From Populus alba (lineage: Eukaryota > Streptophyta > Magnoliopsida > Malpighiales > Salicaceae): DNA of 64,000 nt. The stretch spans positions 8,723,493 to 8,787,492 of the forward strand of contig NC_133287.1 of assembly GCF_005239225.2 (NCBI RefSeq). Direction: 5' to 3'. This document shows, one piece after another, positions 50,301-61,925 of the stretch; position 1 is the first letter of the stretch, and each line of letters begins with the position of its first letter. The translations under genes were made by a program, and so were the position numbers. The notes under the pieces are model-generated. The model did no database searches. It was not told the origin of the DNA and was given only the letters and a program-made list of their open reading frames with translations.

Positions 50301-52640
50301 TTATTATCCCAGCAATCTCTACATAAACCTTGCCTTTGTTGCCTCCAATTTCTTGTTTATAAGATGGCCTGTTGCCATGTTTTGTAGCCTCTTTTGGCTA
50401 TTGCATAGCCTTGTGATGATGAAAACATGATGCTTAGTCAATTTTCGAATCATTATTGATTGAGAGCCGGAAGTTATTTTAAAAGAAATTTTTATTATTT
50501 TCTTTGTTTTGAATTAAAATTTTAATGTGTTGATAATAAAAATAAATTTTTAAAAATTAAAAAAATATATTCTTGATGTATTTTTAAATAAAAAATAATT
50601 TGAACTTTTTTTTTTAACTATAATTCTAAATCGGTTTTGAATGTGTTTTGTTGTGCATTATTATTTTTAGGTCTTGTGGTTTAATTGTTTTTTTTTTTTT
50701 TAATTTCAATTATTTTGAACTTTAAATTATTTTTTATATATATTTTTGGATAGAATATTAATGTTAAAAATAATTTTTAAAATAAACATATATATATATA
50801 TATATTTATATTTTAATTTTTTTCTAAATGAAAAGGCGCTTTCACCACACTTCAAATCCAAATAGATCTTTTTGCCTCATCTTCGGCTATTCTATGTGGC
50901 CATGAAACTTTAATCCTTCTGTCAATTCCAATATATTTTATCCACTTGTTAGGCCCAACATTGGTTCGCCATGTCTAAAATATTTGCTCGAGCACTGAGC
51001 CTGCTTGGAACTTTGAGTAAATTATAACTTACATCCCTGTCATTTTGATATTTTGCAAGTTATAGGAACTAACTAGTATATTAACTGATCTTTGTAGCAG
51101 GTTAATATTCATTTTTTTTAAAATATAAAAAAATTATTATATTTAATGTTTTAAGCGTCTTGGGTTAGATAGTCATGTAAGACTCAAGCGAATAGGATTC
51201 AACATTCATGCTATATCTAAGAGCCTTGAATTTTGTAGCAATGTCAGACCCAAACGAAATAGATTTAGCGTCTTGAATCTTAACAGTCATGCCAGACTCA
51301 CGGTACTTGGGTATGACACCCGTGTAATTTAGGTCTTGCTTATTTTTTAGACTTAAGCAAATATGCATCCAATGCAGCTTTTTAAATTTAAAAATAATAA
51401 AACTATAAAAATACTAAAATTTCTCTCGTGATTATATAAAATTACACAAAAAAATAGTGTGAAAAAAAAAAAATACCCCTATATGCGAAACTTATTTTTT
51501 ATCTTTTCCAAGGCTAGAGATGTATTTTAAATATTTAACAGTTTGTGAAAGGTCAAAAAACATGAACAATAGGTCTTAATTTTGTTAACCTTGGGGATAG
51601 AATAATATTTTTTACTATGCAAATAATCATCAAAAGACTTACCATACCTCGCTGAAACATTTAATATCAATGAGCCTATGAAAAATACTGAAATACTTAC
51701 ACAACTAGGGCTTCAATTTTTTTCAACCAAAAGGCAAAATGATAGCTTAACTTTATATGAAAAGACAACATTAGTCTCATCTCAAGCTTTCAAAGCTTGG
51801 AAAATCCAATATACAAGTCTACAGTGAAGTGTGTCTTGGTTCACAGTACATTTGCACATGGTTGTCAAACTCACGTTTGGGTCTGACACCAAACATGGTT
51901 TTCAGACCCAAGCTTGGAAATGTGGTTGTCAAACCTAAGTAAACAATAAATAAACAGAGGATAATTGTGCATTTCAGTTGTCAGGAAAGAGAAAAGAAAG
52001 AAAAAACGCCAACAATCAATCATCGGTGGCAATCCAACCATGATGTCTACAAACGCTACATCATGTGGAGGAGGACACATCTGTACATCTAGTTATATGG
52101 CAGATGGCTGGATTTGGTCACCGGAAAATGTCTCACGTGCCTCCTTAATGGTGCGAGTGTCGTCCACTTGATGTAGCTTTTCGATTAAAAAATAAAAAAT
52201 ACAATGTGAAAATACTAAAATGCCTCCCATGGTCCTCTTAATTATACAACATACCTATGTAAATTTCATTGTCACAATCTATGGTAATTTATGTCTAAAG
52301 TTATAGTAAAATCTCCACGTCATTTCGCTTTCTTTATAGTTGATTTTCAATTTGAATAATCATTGAAAAATTAAAAAAGAAAAGAAAATTAATCATCCAT
52401 TGTAACTTTTTTTCTTGACAAAAAAAAATATAGCCAACTTTCAAACTTGAGCATCGACATGTTTGATGAAATATGTGAGATTTTTGTTAATTACTTGTTT
52501 TCAGAATATTTTTTATTAAGTAATATCCACGAAACATTATTACAGATAGGATTTGTTTAGTTCAATATATCATTATTCTTAAATAATATAGATGATATTA
52601 GTTGTAAATTTATCAAAATAACTAATATATTAAAACACAT
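50301..52640. other. Intergenic DNA downstream of LIG6
   Basis: LIG6 3' flank to about 50460, then two MITE-like AT-rich cores (50465-50640 and 50700-50880). At 51150-51330 and 51860-51930 the words gtcagaccc/gggtctgac recur in both orientations, suggesting another decayed repeat. No gene seen. Confidence 0.5.
50465..50640. repeat. MITE-like repeat
   Basis: It contains the shared AT-rich core (ttttaatgtgttgataataa, then aaaaatatattcttgatgta) and ends in ctaaatcggttttgaatgtg. A second, less clear AT-rich copy follows at about 50700-50880. Confidence 0.5.
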
Positions 52641-53520
52641 AGAGATTTCAGTGTGGCTATAGATTTAGTTTACTATTCACTACAATAGTAGAGTGACATT
52701 TATTGCCTTGGCAAAAAAAATTGCATGCCTTTGATTTAGGGATGTTTTGGTATTTTTACACAAGCTATTTGTGTGAGAGTATTTTTTATTGTGCAGTATT
52801 TTTATGAACAGTAAAATAATAAAAATATCCCCTGAGTAAAAAAAAAAAAACAATTCTATCATGTAGGGGTATAATTGGCATTTTTGTATACAATTCAATT
52901 ACAAATGTATCATTGTATCTAAAAAATTTAATGCAAAGGGATAAGGGGTATTATCGTCTTTTAGCTCTGGTTTTTTGTTAAATGTTGGTTTGCATGAGGG
53001 TAGTGCAATAATTTACTATTAAAATAATATTTTTAATTAAAAAAATTGTCGAGTATTATGCATGCGCTAGCTAGTGAGAGACACCATGTCTTTGGGGTGG
53101 CGTGTGTGGTGTCTTCCAGTGGTCAAAAATAAAATTCCACCGTATAATCTGATTCCATGTCGTTTCCTCTTCCATTCTAATTAATGCATGTGGTTCAAAT
53201 ATTACTAGTTTATCGACAGTGATCCTTTTTTCTCTTCATTTCTCTCTCCTACCCCAATAAATAAATTATGCTCCTTAGTGTTATTGGTATTACACATTCA
53301 GTCTTTTTTAATTTTGATTTGTATATTTTTGTCACTTTCCATTTTGTTAAAGTTTTATATGATTTCACTTTAACTTTTGATTTCTAATTTGTATATATAA
53401 TAATTTTTTATCCAATCCTTCTGCTTTTAATTTTGATTTTTTCCCCCTTTGTTCTTTTGACAAAGTTTTTATGACTTTTAATTTTATTCTTCAAATCAAG
53501 TTTATGAATTTGATTTTTTT
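52640..53520 (+). repeat. T-rich dispersed repeat, copy C
   Basis: A head with ggtatttttacac and ggggtattatcgtc phrases is followed by a GC-richer hinge (about 53050-53140, with catgcgctagctag and ggggtggcgtgtg) and then T-rich sequence. The order head-hinge-T body is as in copies A and B, but identity is lower. Confidence 0.45.
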
Positions 53521-53935
53521 CAATGATAATAATAATGATTTTAGTTTGATCTCTCTTATTTTGATTTATTACACTAATAATAATTGTGATAATAAAAACC
53601 ACAATAATAGTGGTAATGAAAATAAAAATAATAGTATCACTAATACTATTAATAATAATAAAATGAGTGATGATGATAATAATAGTGACAATATTATTAG
53701 TACGAGGAAGAGTAGTAGTAGTAAAGATAATTATTATTATAGTAATATTAATATTAATATTAATAATAATGATGATGTTAGTAACTAGTAATAACAATAA
53801 CAATTAATAGTAATTTTAGTTATGAAGACAATAGTAATAGTAGTAGCAGCAATAGTAATAATAATAATAATGTTAGTTATGATGATGATGATAGTGGTAA
53901 TGATGATAATAATAACAATAATAATAATAGCAATA
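53520..53935. repeat. Cryptic GATAAT/ATAATA simple-sequence tract
   Basis: More than 400 bp consists of shuffled aat, gat, agt and gta trinucleotides. Its period of three opens long but meaningless frames on both strands (Asn/Asp-rich on plus, Ile/Thr-rich on minus). Confidence 0.85.
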
Positions 53936-54420
53936 AACATTTGTTATCCCGTGTTAACTTATATTAGCGTTGTTACAAATTTGTCATAGCTAGTTTTTAT
54001 GTTATTTTTTTATCTCATTTTAATACCTAAACATTATTTTTTGTATAAAAAAAATAGTCTGACTTTGCATGAAGCGGGAGAAACCAAGGCTAGTTTTTAT
54101 TAGGCCAAAATTTTTTTATATTTTTTTAAAATTTCCTGTCACATAAAGAAAACTAGAAGAAGAAGAGGATGAGAAGGAGGAGGACATGAAAAAAAGAAAA
54201 CATTCTTATCTTTTATCTTTTATTTGCTTGACCAAAAACAACCAAAAATCAAAATTAAGAGTCCAATATGAATAAAAAAGAAAGAAAGATATTCTGTAAC
54301 ATAATAAAATAAATGAAAGATTAATAAATAATATATTATTTTGGAGGTGAAATTTCATAACATTGATTTATAAAAAAAAAAAAAAACCTAAAAGAAAAGG
54401 TGAAAACATTGTTCAACTAG
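53936..54420. other. Intergenic DNA, nothing recognised
   Basis: AT-rich with A-runs and a purine-rich patch at 54150-54200. No gene or bounded repeat seen. Confidence 0.5.
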
Positions 54421-55250
54421 ACAAATTGCACCATGGACAGGAATAGTATTTTCACCTTCTTGCCCTTTTAAAAAAACTAACAGGCTAATAGGTAGGGTAA
54501 AATCATCTTTGCAATTGGATCATTTTGGTATTTTTAAATTAATTGGGGACATAATGGGTATTTTATGTTTCAATGTCATAGTAAAATTACATCGCTACCT
54601 TAAAAGAAATAAATTGTTAGCTTCTATTGAGGATTATTTTTGTATTTTCATATAAAATATAAAAAGTAAAATAACTATTTACCCTTGGAATAAAAAAAAA
54701 ACTGCCAATGGGCCTTTTTTGTATTTTTTTTTATTCAAAATACACAAAAAATAGACATAGATGCCCTTGAAGTTAAATTTTTTAACCCTTTGGTCAGAGG
54801 GTATTTTCTTCATTGTGTAGCTTTTTATTTCTTCTTTGTAATTAATGAGTTAAGGTGAGGTAGTTTAGTATTTTAATAAATAAAAAGTATTATAAAAAAC
54901 ACATTGTGCACGCGTCAGCCACTCTATTGTCTTTGGACGACGCATGTGACTGATTCTAGTTGTTAAAACTGCTGTTTCGAGGTGGTGTTCGGTTCATCTC
55001 AAGCGTTTTCTCCATAAACAAGCGATGCATGCACAAAAAGAATCTCCAATTTGGCATTGGAGGCCATTCCTTTTTTTCCTTTTTTTTTCCTCTTTCTTTT
55101 TTAGTGTTTGTGCCTACCCTACATTTTTTAAAATCATGCACTAAACTTCTCTTTCTTTTTTGTTCGTCTTTAATCTTATAGTTATTATTTGTTTTATTTG
55201 AATTAATTTATAAAATTAAAATTTTATTTCAATTTTATCTTGTAATAACA
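54420..55250 (+). repeat. T-rich dispersed repeat, copy D
   Basis: The AT-rich head runs to about 54900, the GC-richer hinge lies at about 54902-55040 (cacattgtgcacgcgtcagc and following) and T-rich sequence follows to about 55250. The layout matches copies A-C. Confidence 0.45.
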
Positions 55251-55559
55251 TGCCCAAACACGCAAGGCAGGAGGAACCACTTTAAGGGAGGAAAAAGTGA
55301 AGAGAAAAGGAGTTGCCATCAATCATTCATTTTCTAGGTGTGATTAGCCACCTAATTAATTTCTATTGATTTAAATAAGTTCCAAACTTTAATCTACGTG
55401 AACTAAAATTAGAATTTGAGAGTTTGCTTGTGTTCGGAGAAGGTGTCGATACCCTTAAAACACTTATTCCAAAGAACAGTTACCCACAATACAAAAAAAA
55501 AGAAAAAAATTGGCTTTTATTGATTTCTATTATTTACTTCCTAAAATCTTAATGTTTTT

Positions 55560-56340
55560 TTTATGTTATTTTTTTCAATTATTGTCGGATATCTTTTAGG
55601 ATCCTTAACATTTTTGGTAGGAGCATGTGGGATACCCTCCAATTTTTTTTATCTTGCAAGAATTACGTTTTTTTTATTCAATCAATTTTTTTTAAGGTTT
55701 TTGTAATTTACCAGAACATTTGGTAGAATCCGAAAACTAATCTCACTTTAGTTATAATTATTACCTTTAGTGTTATATATTTTATTGTTCTCCAATGTGG
55801 GTTTTTTTTTTTAAGACCTCCCAACATATTTGATGGGATCCAAAAATTATTTTCTCACCCCAGGAATTATTTTAGAAAATCATCTTGCAAATTTCCTAAA
55901 ATTCTTTCATCAGGTAATTCTTACAACAAAAAACATTTATAAATACTCAAGTTGTTAATTAAAAATATTCATTATTATTTCAATATCTTTAGATACTGAG
56001 TTCTTATTAAGATTCCCCAACTAGTTTGATGGGATCCTAAAATCATTTCGTAAACCCCCCCTAAAATTCCATCATCAGATGATTTTTATTGTAAAATTAT
56101 TTATAAGTGCTAAAGTTATTAACTAAAGATATTTCTTAATATTTTTTGTTACTAATTTTCAACATTTAAGTGAAATCTCTGAAGTGCATCTAGTGAGTTT
56201 CTAAAATTATTTTTTCATTTGGGAAATTGTTTTAAGAAATCATCCTGCAAACCTCCTAAAATTCCTCTGGAGGATGATTTTTATTATAAAATTATTTGTC
56301 AATGTCAAAACTACTAATTAATAATATGTTAAACATATTT
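55560..56340. repeat. Diverged satellite-like tandem repeat
   Basis: Three to four copies of a unit of about 170-195 bp can be followed by shared landmarks: tttgatgggatccaaaaatt near 55830 and again near 56027, then cctaaaattcc.tcatcag with a gatgatttttattgtaaaa piece near 55900, 56067 and 56260. Copies differ by many substitutions and small indels. Confidence 0.6.
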
Positions 56341-56439
56341 TGCAAATTAGTTCATAAACTTTTAGATTGCACAAAAGGGGATGTTATGTATGCATTTTTT
56401 TTTTTTTATCACTGGAGTTATTTTAAGTCAGAGATTCAA

Positions 56440-57420
56440 ACAAATGTTAGGTAAATGGGTATAATCTCGAATTTTTTATTTTTTTTTTATAAAATCAGGT
56501 ATCTACGATCCTCATTTATTTTTTTACTTTATCAAATTTGATTTTTATTCTTTTAATTTTTATTTATATAATATAAGATAATTTTTAGAATTGAATTTTT
56601 TTTACAATTTCACCCTCCATTATTTTTTTTCCTATTAGATTTCATCCTCGTTCTTTTAAAATTTTTTTTCTTTGCAAAATTTATAGATCAATTTTTCTTA
56701 ACTGATTTCATCCTTCAATATTTAAATGGTTTGGATTTGAGTTTATTGGTTAAGCCTGTTTCTAGAATTTCACTTGTTGCAAATTTTTAAAATTAATCAA
56801 GCTTTAAAGGTTTCACTTTGAATTGCTTTGTTTTATTTATCATTGTTTTTAAGCCAATGTGTTTTCGATTCAACCCTTAACATTTATTTAAATAAAGATT
56901 GAGTTTTATTTGTTTTCTAACTTTTTGCGTCCTTTATTTTTTTTATTTAATTAGATTATCTTGGGTCTTTTTATTTATTATTGTTTATTAAATTTAATTT
57001 TAAAAATAAATTTATTTTTAAGCTAAATATAATTGATTGATTGAATATAGACAAAAAATCACTTACTTTTGTTTTTTTTTTTCTTTTAAGGAACATTGCC
57101 CTAACGACATATAATGTTTTTTTATGTTATTATACAACATTTATAGTGGAATGAATGAGATTTGAGTCTTTATTGATCTTTTTTTTTTTAGTATTATATC
57201 AACAGCTCATTTATTTTATTTAATTGTTATCAAATGTTTTTTATAAGGTTTATTTGCTATAATTGCCTATGATTTAAATCAATTTATTACATTATTCAAT
57301 CTTATTAAATCTAATTAAATTTATAATTCAAGTATCGGTTTTTATTGCTTCTTTAAAAATATTACCATTTTCTAAGCATCCTTGTTATACATTGAAAAAA
57401 ATTTTAACCTGCACATGGCA
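56440..57420 (+). repeat. T-rich sequence upstream of ASF1
   Basis: About 0.9 kb strongly biased to T on the plus strand, resembling the bodies of the T-rich repeat copies, ending in a GC-richer cctgcacatggcacggcgc at 57400-57425 just before the ASF1 promoter region. Confidence 0.45.
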
Positions 57421-57522
57421 CGGCGCAAATCACCGAACTAGATGGGACTAAAATGTAAAATTTGATAAATCGAGCATTTCCAGCTCGGCCCTGGTGATAT
57501 CCTGAGGCTCCCTCCCAAATCA

Positions 57523-57553
57523 ATTCCCGCTCCCTCATTTCAATTCTCCCGCC
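57523..57553 (+). promoter_or_regulatory. Two E2F-type sites upstream of ASF1
   Basis: ATTCCCGC at 57523-57530 fits the E2F consensus WTTSSCGC, and TTCTCCCGCC at about 57544-57553 carries a second TCCCGCC core. They lie about 175-205 bp before the ATG. ASF1 genes of Arabidopsis are known E2F targets, so S-phase control is likely here too. Confidence 0.6.
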
Positions 57554-57574
57554 ATTCCCAAACATTAATAACAA

Positions 57575-57583
57575 AAACCCTAA
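57575..57583 (+). promoter_or_regulatory. Telo-box, AAACCCTAA
   Basis: Exact AAACCCTAA, with an AACCCTA partial copy at about 57604-57610. Telo-boxes are common near the start of plant genes active in dividing cells. Confidence 0.6.
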
Positions 57584-57676
57584 AACAGAATTCAATTCCA
57601 AGTAACCCTATAATCACTCTCGATTTTGTGATTAGGCTTTCTTCTGTTTTGGGTTTTAGATGAAGGTTTTAGAACC

Positions 57677-57685
57677 TTAGGGTTT
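57677..57685 (-). promoter_or_regulatory. Inverted telo-box, TTAGGGTTT
   Basis: Exact reverse complement of AAACCCTAA, 44 bp before the ASF1 ATG and probably inside its leader. Confidence 0.6.
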
Positions 57686-57728
57686 ATGTGCTTTGTTTTG
57701 ATTTGATTTGATAGAAAGACGGTGGATA

Positions 57729-58019
57729 ATGAGTGCAGTGAATCTTACTAACGTTACCGTACTAGATAATCCGGCGCCGTTTTTGTCCCCGTTTCAGTTC
57801 GAGATCTCTTATGAGTGTTTGACTCCTCTTAAAGACGGTACCTTTCTCACTGTGTTTTAATCTGTAGTGCCTTTTCTTTTTTTCTTTTTATTAATTTTAT
57901 TAATTAAAGTTTGAGTTGTTGAGAAACAACATTGTTTCTATGGATTCTGAACCAAAAATGTGATATGGGTTTTGATTTAAATCCTTAAAGAGGTGGTTTT
58001 TCTAGCCCATTGAGTTTGC

Positions 58020-58050
<31 letters not shown>

Positions 58051-59726
58051 TAAGCTGTTTTTAGGGATTTAGGTTCTGGTGTCAGAAGTTTGTTCTTTAA
58101 ATAATTTTAGTGATTTGTATGCGTTGTTAAATGTGTTTTTTTTTTTTTTTTTTTTTTTTTGATCTTGAATTGAAATCAAAGATGGTTTGGTTTTAGTGAC
58201 AGGGCCTGTTATTGTTGTGCATCTGACCTGCAATTTTTAGTTGCTGATGGGAATTACTTACTGCTGTCGTCGTCTAAGTTGGTGGAATTTCAGGTGTAAA
58301 CCTGATGCTCTTGTTGCAATCTTACCCATTAGATATGTTAGTTCTTGTCGTTGGTAGGGACCCTGTTCAGAAACCAAATCTTGGAACATTATGGCATCTC
58401 TTTGATTCTTTGAATGATAACGAACCAGGCCTCTGGTTTTTATTTAACCTGTCATGATTTTTCAGGATATTGCGTCATGATTGCATGAAATTAGTGCCTA
58501 TGTTTGTCATTGAGAGTAATATTAGCTTCAGACTCTTTCTGAAATATCCGGGTCATCAGTGATGCTAGAGAGAATGGTCCCTCAACTTCCTTCAATTAAT
58601 TGCTCAGTGCTGTACTTATAGTGGCACTTTTGTAGCGTACACCTGCCTTTGCAATTGTTGTTTTGAGTCAGATAACCTCCAAGGCTCCAATTAGTTTCCT
58701 GTAAGATTGTATGGTGTGCAAGGATGTCTCCAAGGGCAAACATGTAGTGCACCAATGGACTTCATGAGAGGAAAAAAAAAAAACATAAAGAAATCCCAAA
58801 CTGATTAAATTTGTGGATTGGCATATTTTTATTTACCAGATCTGGATCACATAACTTTTTTATTACGGTTTGGAATTCCTTGCATTTTAAGACAAGCATT
58901 TTCTATGTTCTTTGATTGCGAGGACTGCAAGTAATCTTGTTGGTATATCATGTTTTTATGTATCTTTTAATGTAAATATCCTACATGGTGTAGGAACTTA
59001 AATTGATCTTGTTCCTTTTCAGCCCAACTCTGTCTTCTGGATTTTCAACATTGGATCTTGTTCCTTTTCAGCCCAACTCTGTCTTCTGGATTTTCAACAT
59101 TGTTTGTTCATCTTATAAAAGAATGTTCCATTTTGTTCTTGTGATGCAGATTTGGAATGGAAACTAATCTATGTGGGGTCTGCTGAGGATGAAACATATG
59201 ACCAACTATTGGAGAGTGTGCTTGTTGGGCCTGTCAATGTTGGAAATTATCGTTTTGTCTTACAGGCAATTCTCTTTGAACATTTGTTTAGATTCTTTAA
59301 ATTAGACTCCTATTTTGTTTCTGATTTGAATAAATTCTGATTCATGCATGCTGTGTGTATGCTTTGCAGGCAGACCCACCTGACCCATCGAAGATTCGTG
59401 ATGAAGATATCATTGGTGTCACAGTACTTTTGTTGACGTGCTCTTATTTAGGTCAGGAATTTGTTCGAGTTGGCTACTATGTGAACAATGATTATGAAGA
59501 TGAGCAACTTAGAGAGGAACCTCCACCTAAAGTGTTGATTGATAAGGTCCAAAGAAACATCCTATCTGATAAACCCAGGGTTACAAAGTTCCCCATCAAT
59601 TTTTATCCTGAAAATACCGAGGGTGCGGAGGAACCTCTCGCAAACGATCAACCTGCAGAAACTGATGGAAATGAAGAACGACTGCCTGCTTCTCCTCATC
59701 AATCTTCAGATAAAGAGGGGCCTTAA
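57729..59726 (+). CDS. ASF1: Histone chaperone ASF1
   Basis: Exons 57729-57837, 59150-59265 and 59370-59726 join to 193 residues, the usual size of plant ASF1. The N-terminal core of about 155 residues forms the immunoglobulin-like fold that binds the H3-H4 dimer; it starts [18 protein letters not shown] and includes [28 protein letters not shown], and [16 protein letters not shown]. The tail is acidic and Ser/Glu-rich, as in the family. The protein hands H3-H4 to chromatin assembly factors in the nucleus during replication and repair. Intron 1 (1312 bp) uses GT-AG, but intron 2 (59266-59369) starts with GC: CAG|GCAATT. The reading frame and the strictly conserved VLQADPP junction leave no nearby GT alternative. 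E2F sites and telo-boxes upstream fit expression in dividing cells. Confidence 0.95.
59005..59102 (+). repeat. Perfect 49-bp tandem duplication in ASF1 intron 1
   Basis: The 49-bp unit starting gatcttgttccttttcagcc occurs at 59005 and again at 59054 with no mismatch seen. Each copy carries a pyrimidine tract and CAG that looks like a 3' splice site, shortly before the true acceptor at 59149. Confidence 0.92.
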
Positions 59727-61925
59727 ATTACAATCAGCATCAACTCCTGGCCTCCCAAGTTTCTCATCCAGGTTCATATCATCAGGATTTTAGGTGATGC
59801 CTTTGCCATATTTTTTGACGTACGGAATGTGAACAACTGTTTTAGCTGGAAAGCAAGGAGTGATGGGGTTGATATACTGGGCTTTACTGGCTGTTTTTTT
59901 TTTTTTTTTTTGTCATCGATACAGTTGTAGTGCCGAGGTGACTGATTTTGTATTCTAATCGGATGGATTTAGTTTGTGATAAGCTGATAGTATGAATAGA
60001 TGCATCTTAGGTTCATCAACATTTTATTATCTCAATTCGGATCTTGTGATTTCAACATCTAATATACAAAGTGTGTTTCTTTTCTCTGACATGTTTTTTT
60101 TTTTTTTCTTAGAGCATGTTCGTGTTTTCCTCTTCTGTAGTGTTGGGAGGTATTTATGCATATGCATATTATGAAACAACAAAATTATCCCTGCGATTTG
60201 CAGCAATGATGCTTCAATTTGGATGATAGTCCGTGAAATCACTGTGTTGTTATAAGTTTCGTCATGTCTTTTTCTTGGTGGTGTGTCACATGTCTGGGTG
60301 GTGTGGCAAATGTCGATGATGGTTGTTGTTACTGATATGACTTTTTATTTATTTATTTTTTTTTGTTTCTCTTAAAAATTACATCTTGGCTTATTTGTTG
60401 GTAGTATTTCAATTTTAATTCTTGTTCTTTTAATTTTTAAATTTTATTTTTTGGTTTTTTTGTAAATTTTTTTTTATTTTTAATTTTATTATTCAATTCT
60501 AATTTACTGTATATATATATATTATATATTATTTATTTATTTTTTTTTTCTAATTTGATCCCTATTTTTTTTTTACCTTTTGTCAATTAATTTTTTATTT
60601 TCAATTTTACTCTTCAATCAAAAATAAAATTATTTTATATTTTTATTTTTATTTTATCTTTATTCTTTTAATTATTGTTTTTTATTTTAGATTCTTTTAT
60701 ATAATTGATATTTTTTTTCAAATTAATCTTTTAATATTTAATTGGTTTGAAAGTTAAATTTTATAATTTTTTTTAAATATAATACTTTCAGTCTAATGTT
60801 ATGAGTCGAAGGTTTGAAAATTAAACAAAGATTAACATTATTTTTTATATTATTGTTTTTACTTATCTTATTTTCACTTATTTTGTTTTAGCTTTGTAAT
60901 TTTTTATATATATTTTTTATAAAATTATTGTAATCTCTAAACTCAAGTTGTTTTCAGCTATGATTTTTTTTTTTATAAAATTATTCTAATCTTCAAAACT
61001 CAGTTGCAAATTCTCTCTTTTTTTTATATATCATATTTATGTTATCTAAACATCATTTTTAATAATAATAAAAAATTTGCGGCGTAGCATGGCTATACAC
61101 CAATAGTGAAATACTAAAAGAGCATTGATAATATTTTTTGAAATTATTTCGATCATAGTTGATTTTTATTGACATCTCAAGGTACAGAGAATTGTTCAAA
61201 CATGAGCGTGTTGGATGATAATGGAGAAGGGCATCATTATCAAACCAAACGGGAGAAAACTATCAAATAAATCAATCTCTCTCAAAGAAGTTCCACTGTA
61301 TTCATTTGTTCTTAGATTTATCCCTTGATTTCTCGTTGAAAAAGAACAAAGAAAAAAATAAGAATATCTGAAAAAAAGAGATGAAAAGGAATGGAACAAA
61401 CACAGAAAGAATCATTACTTTTGATTCCTGAATCCTTTCCCCTCTCACTTTTTTTAATCATGAAGGAGAGGAGCAGATAATCTGTGTTCTCTGCAAATAT
61501 AATTTGCGTGATTCTATAAATAAAACTTTGAATGATCCTTCCAATCAGTGATACAAAGCTCAAAGAACGATTCAACAGGGTGGCAACCGATTTCAAAATG
61601 AATCCTAAACTTTGACAAGGCTTTTCAGCTTGGCTTTGATTCTTGGAGAAGAGTTGAAAGAAAGACATCAGAGCAAATACACTGTTATACATAGTACCCG
61701 GTTAATTTCCCAGAAAAGCAGAGTGTTAAGCAAAATTTCAGTGCTATCCAAACAAAAGAAAGCCCGGTGCAATTCCAGATCTTACAAACATAAAGTTGAA
61801 GGGGGCAAAGAAACAAATAATTGTCAGCTGGAATTTATCATGCCAAGATTTAAGAGAGCACAGTAAATGTACGCCGCATGTTATTAACTCTGCGAATAAA
61901 GCAGCAAACACAAATGAAGCTTTCT
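59727..61925. other. Region between ASF1 and the zinc-finger gene
   Basis: ASF1 3' untranslated sequence probably reaches about 60250. A T-rich low-complexity stretch follows at 60340-61070, ending near a GC-richer gcggcgtagcatggctatac at 61079. From about 61100 to 61925 the sequence is more mixed; short frames exist on both strands, without recognisable domains. This part is likely 3' flank of the minus-strand gene. Confidence 0.5.

Noticed and set aside
53408..53803. Long overlapping frames on both strands (131 and 105 codons)
   Set aside because: They arise from a trinucleotide-like simple sequence tract; translations are Ile/Thr or Asn/Asp runs with no domain.
61318..61692. 124-codon minus-strand frame as a separate gene
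   Set aside because: No domain or codon pattern typical of coding sequence; more likely 3' flank of the zinc-finger gene.
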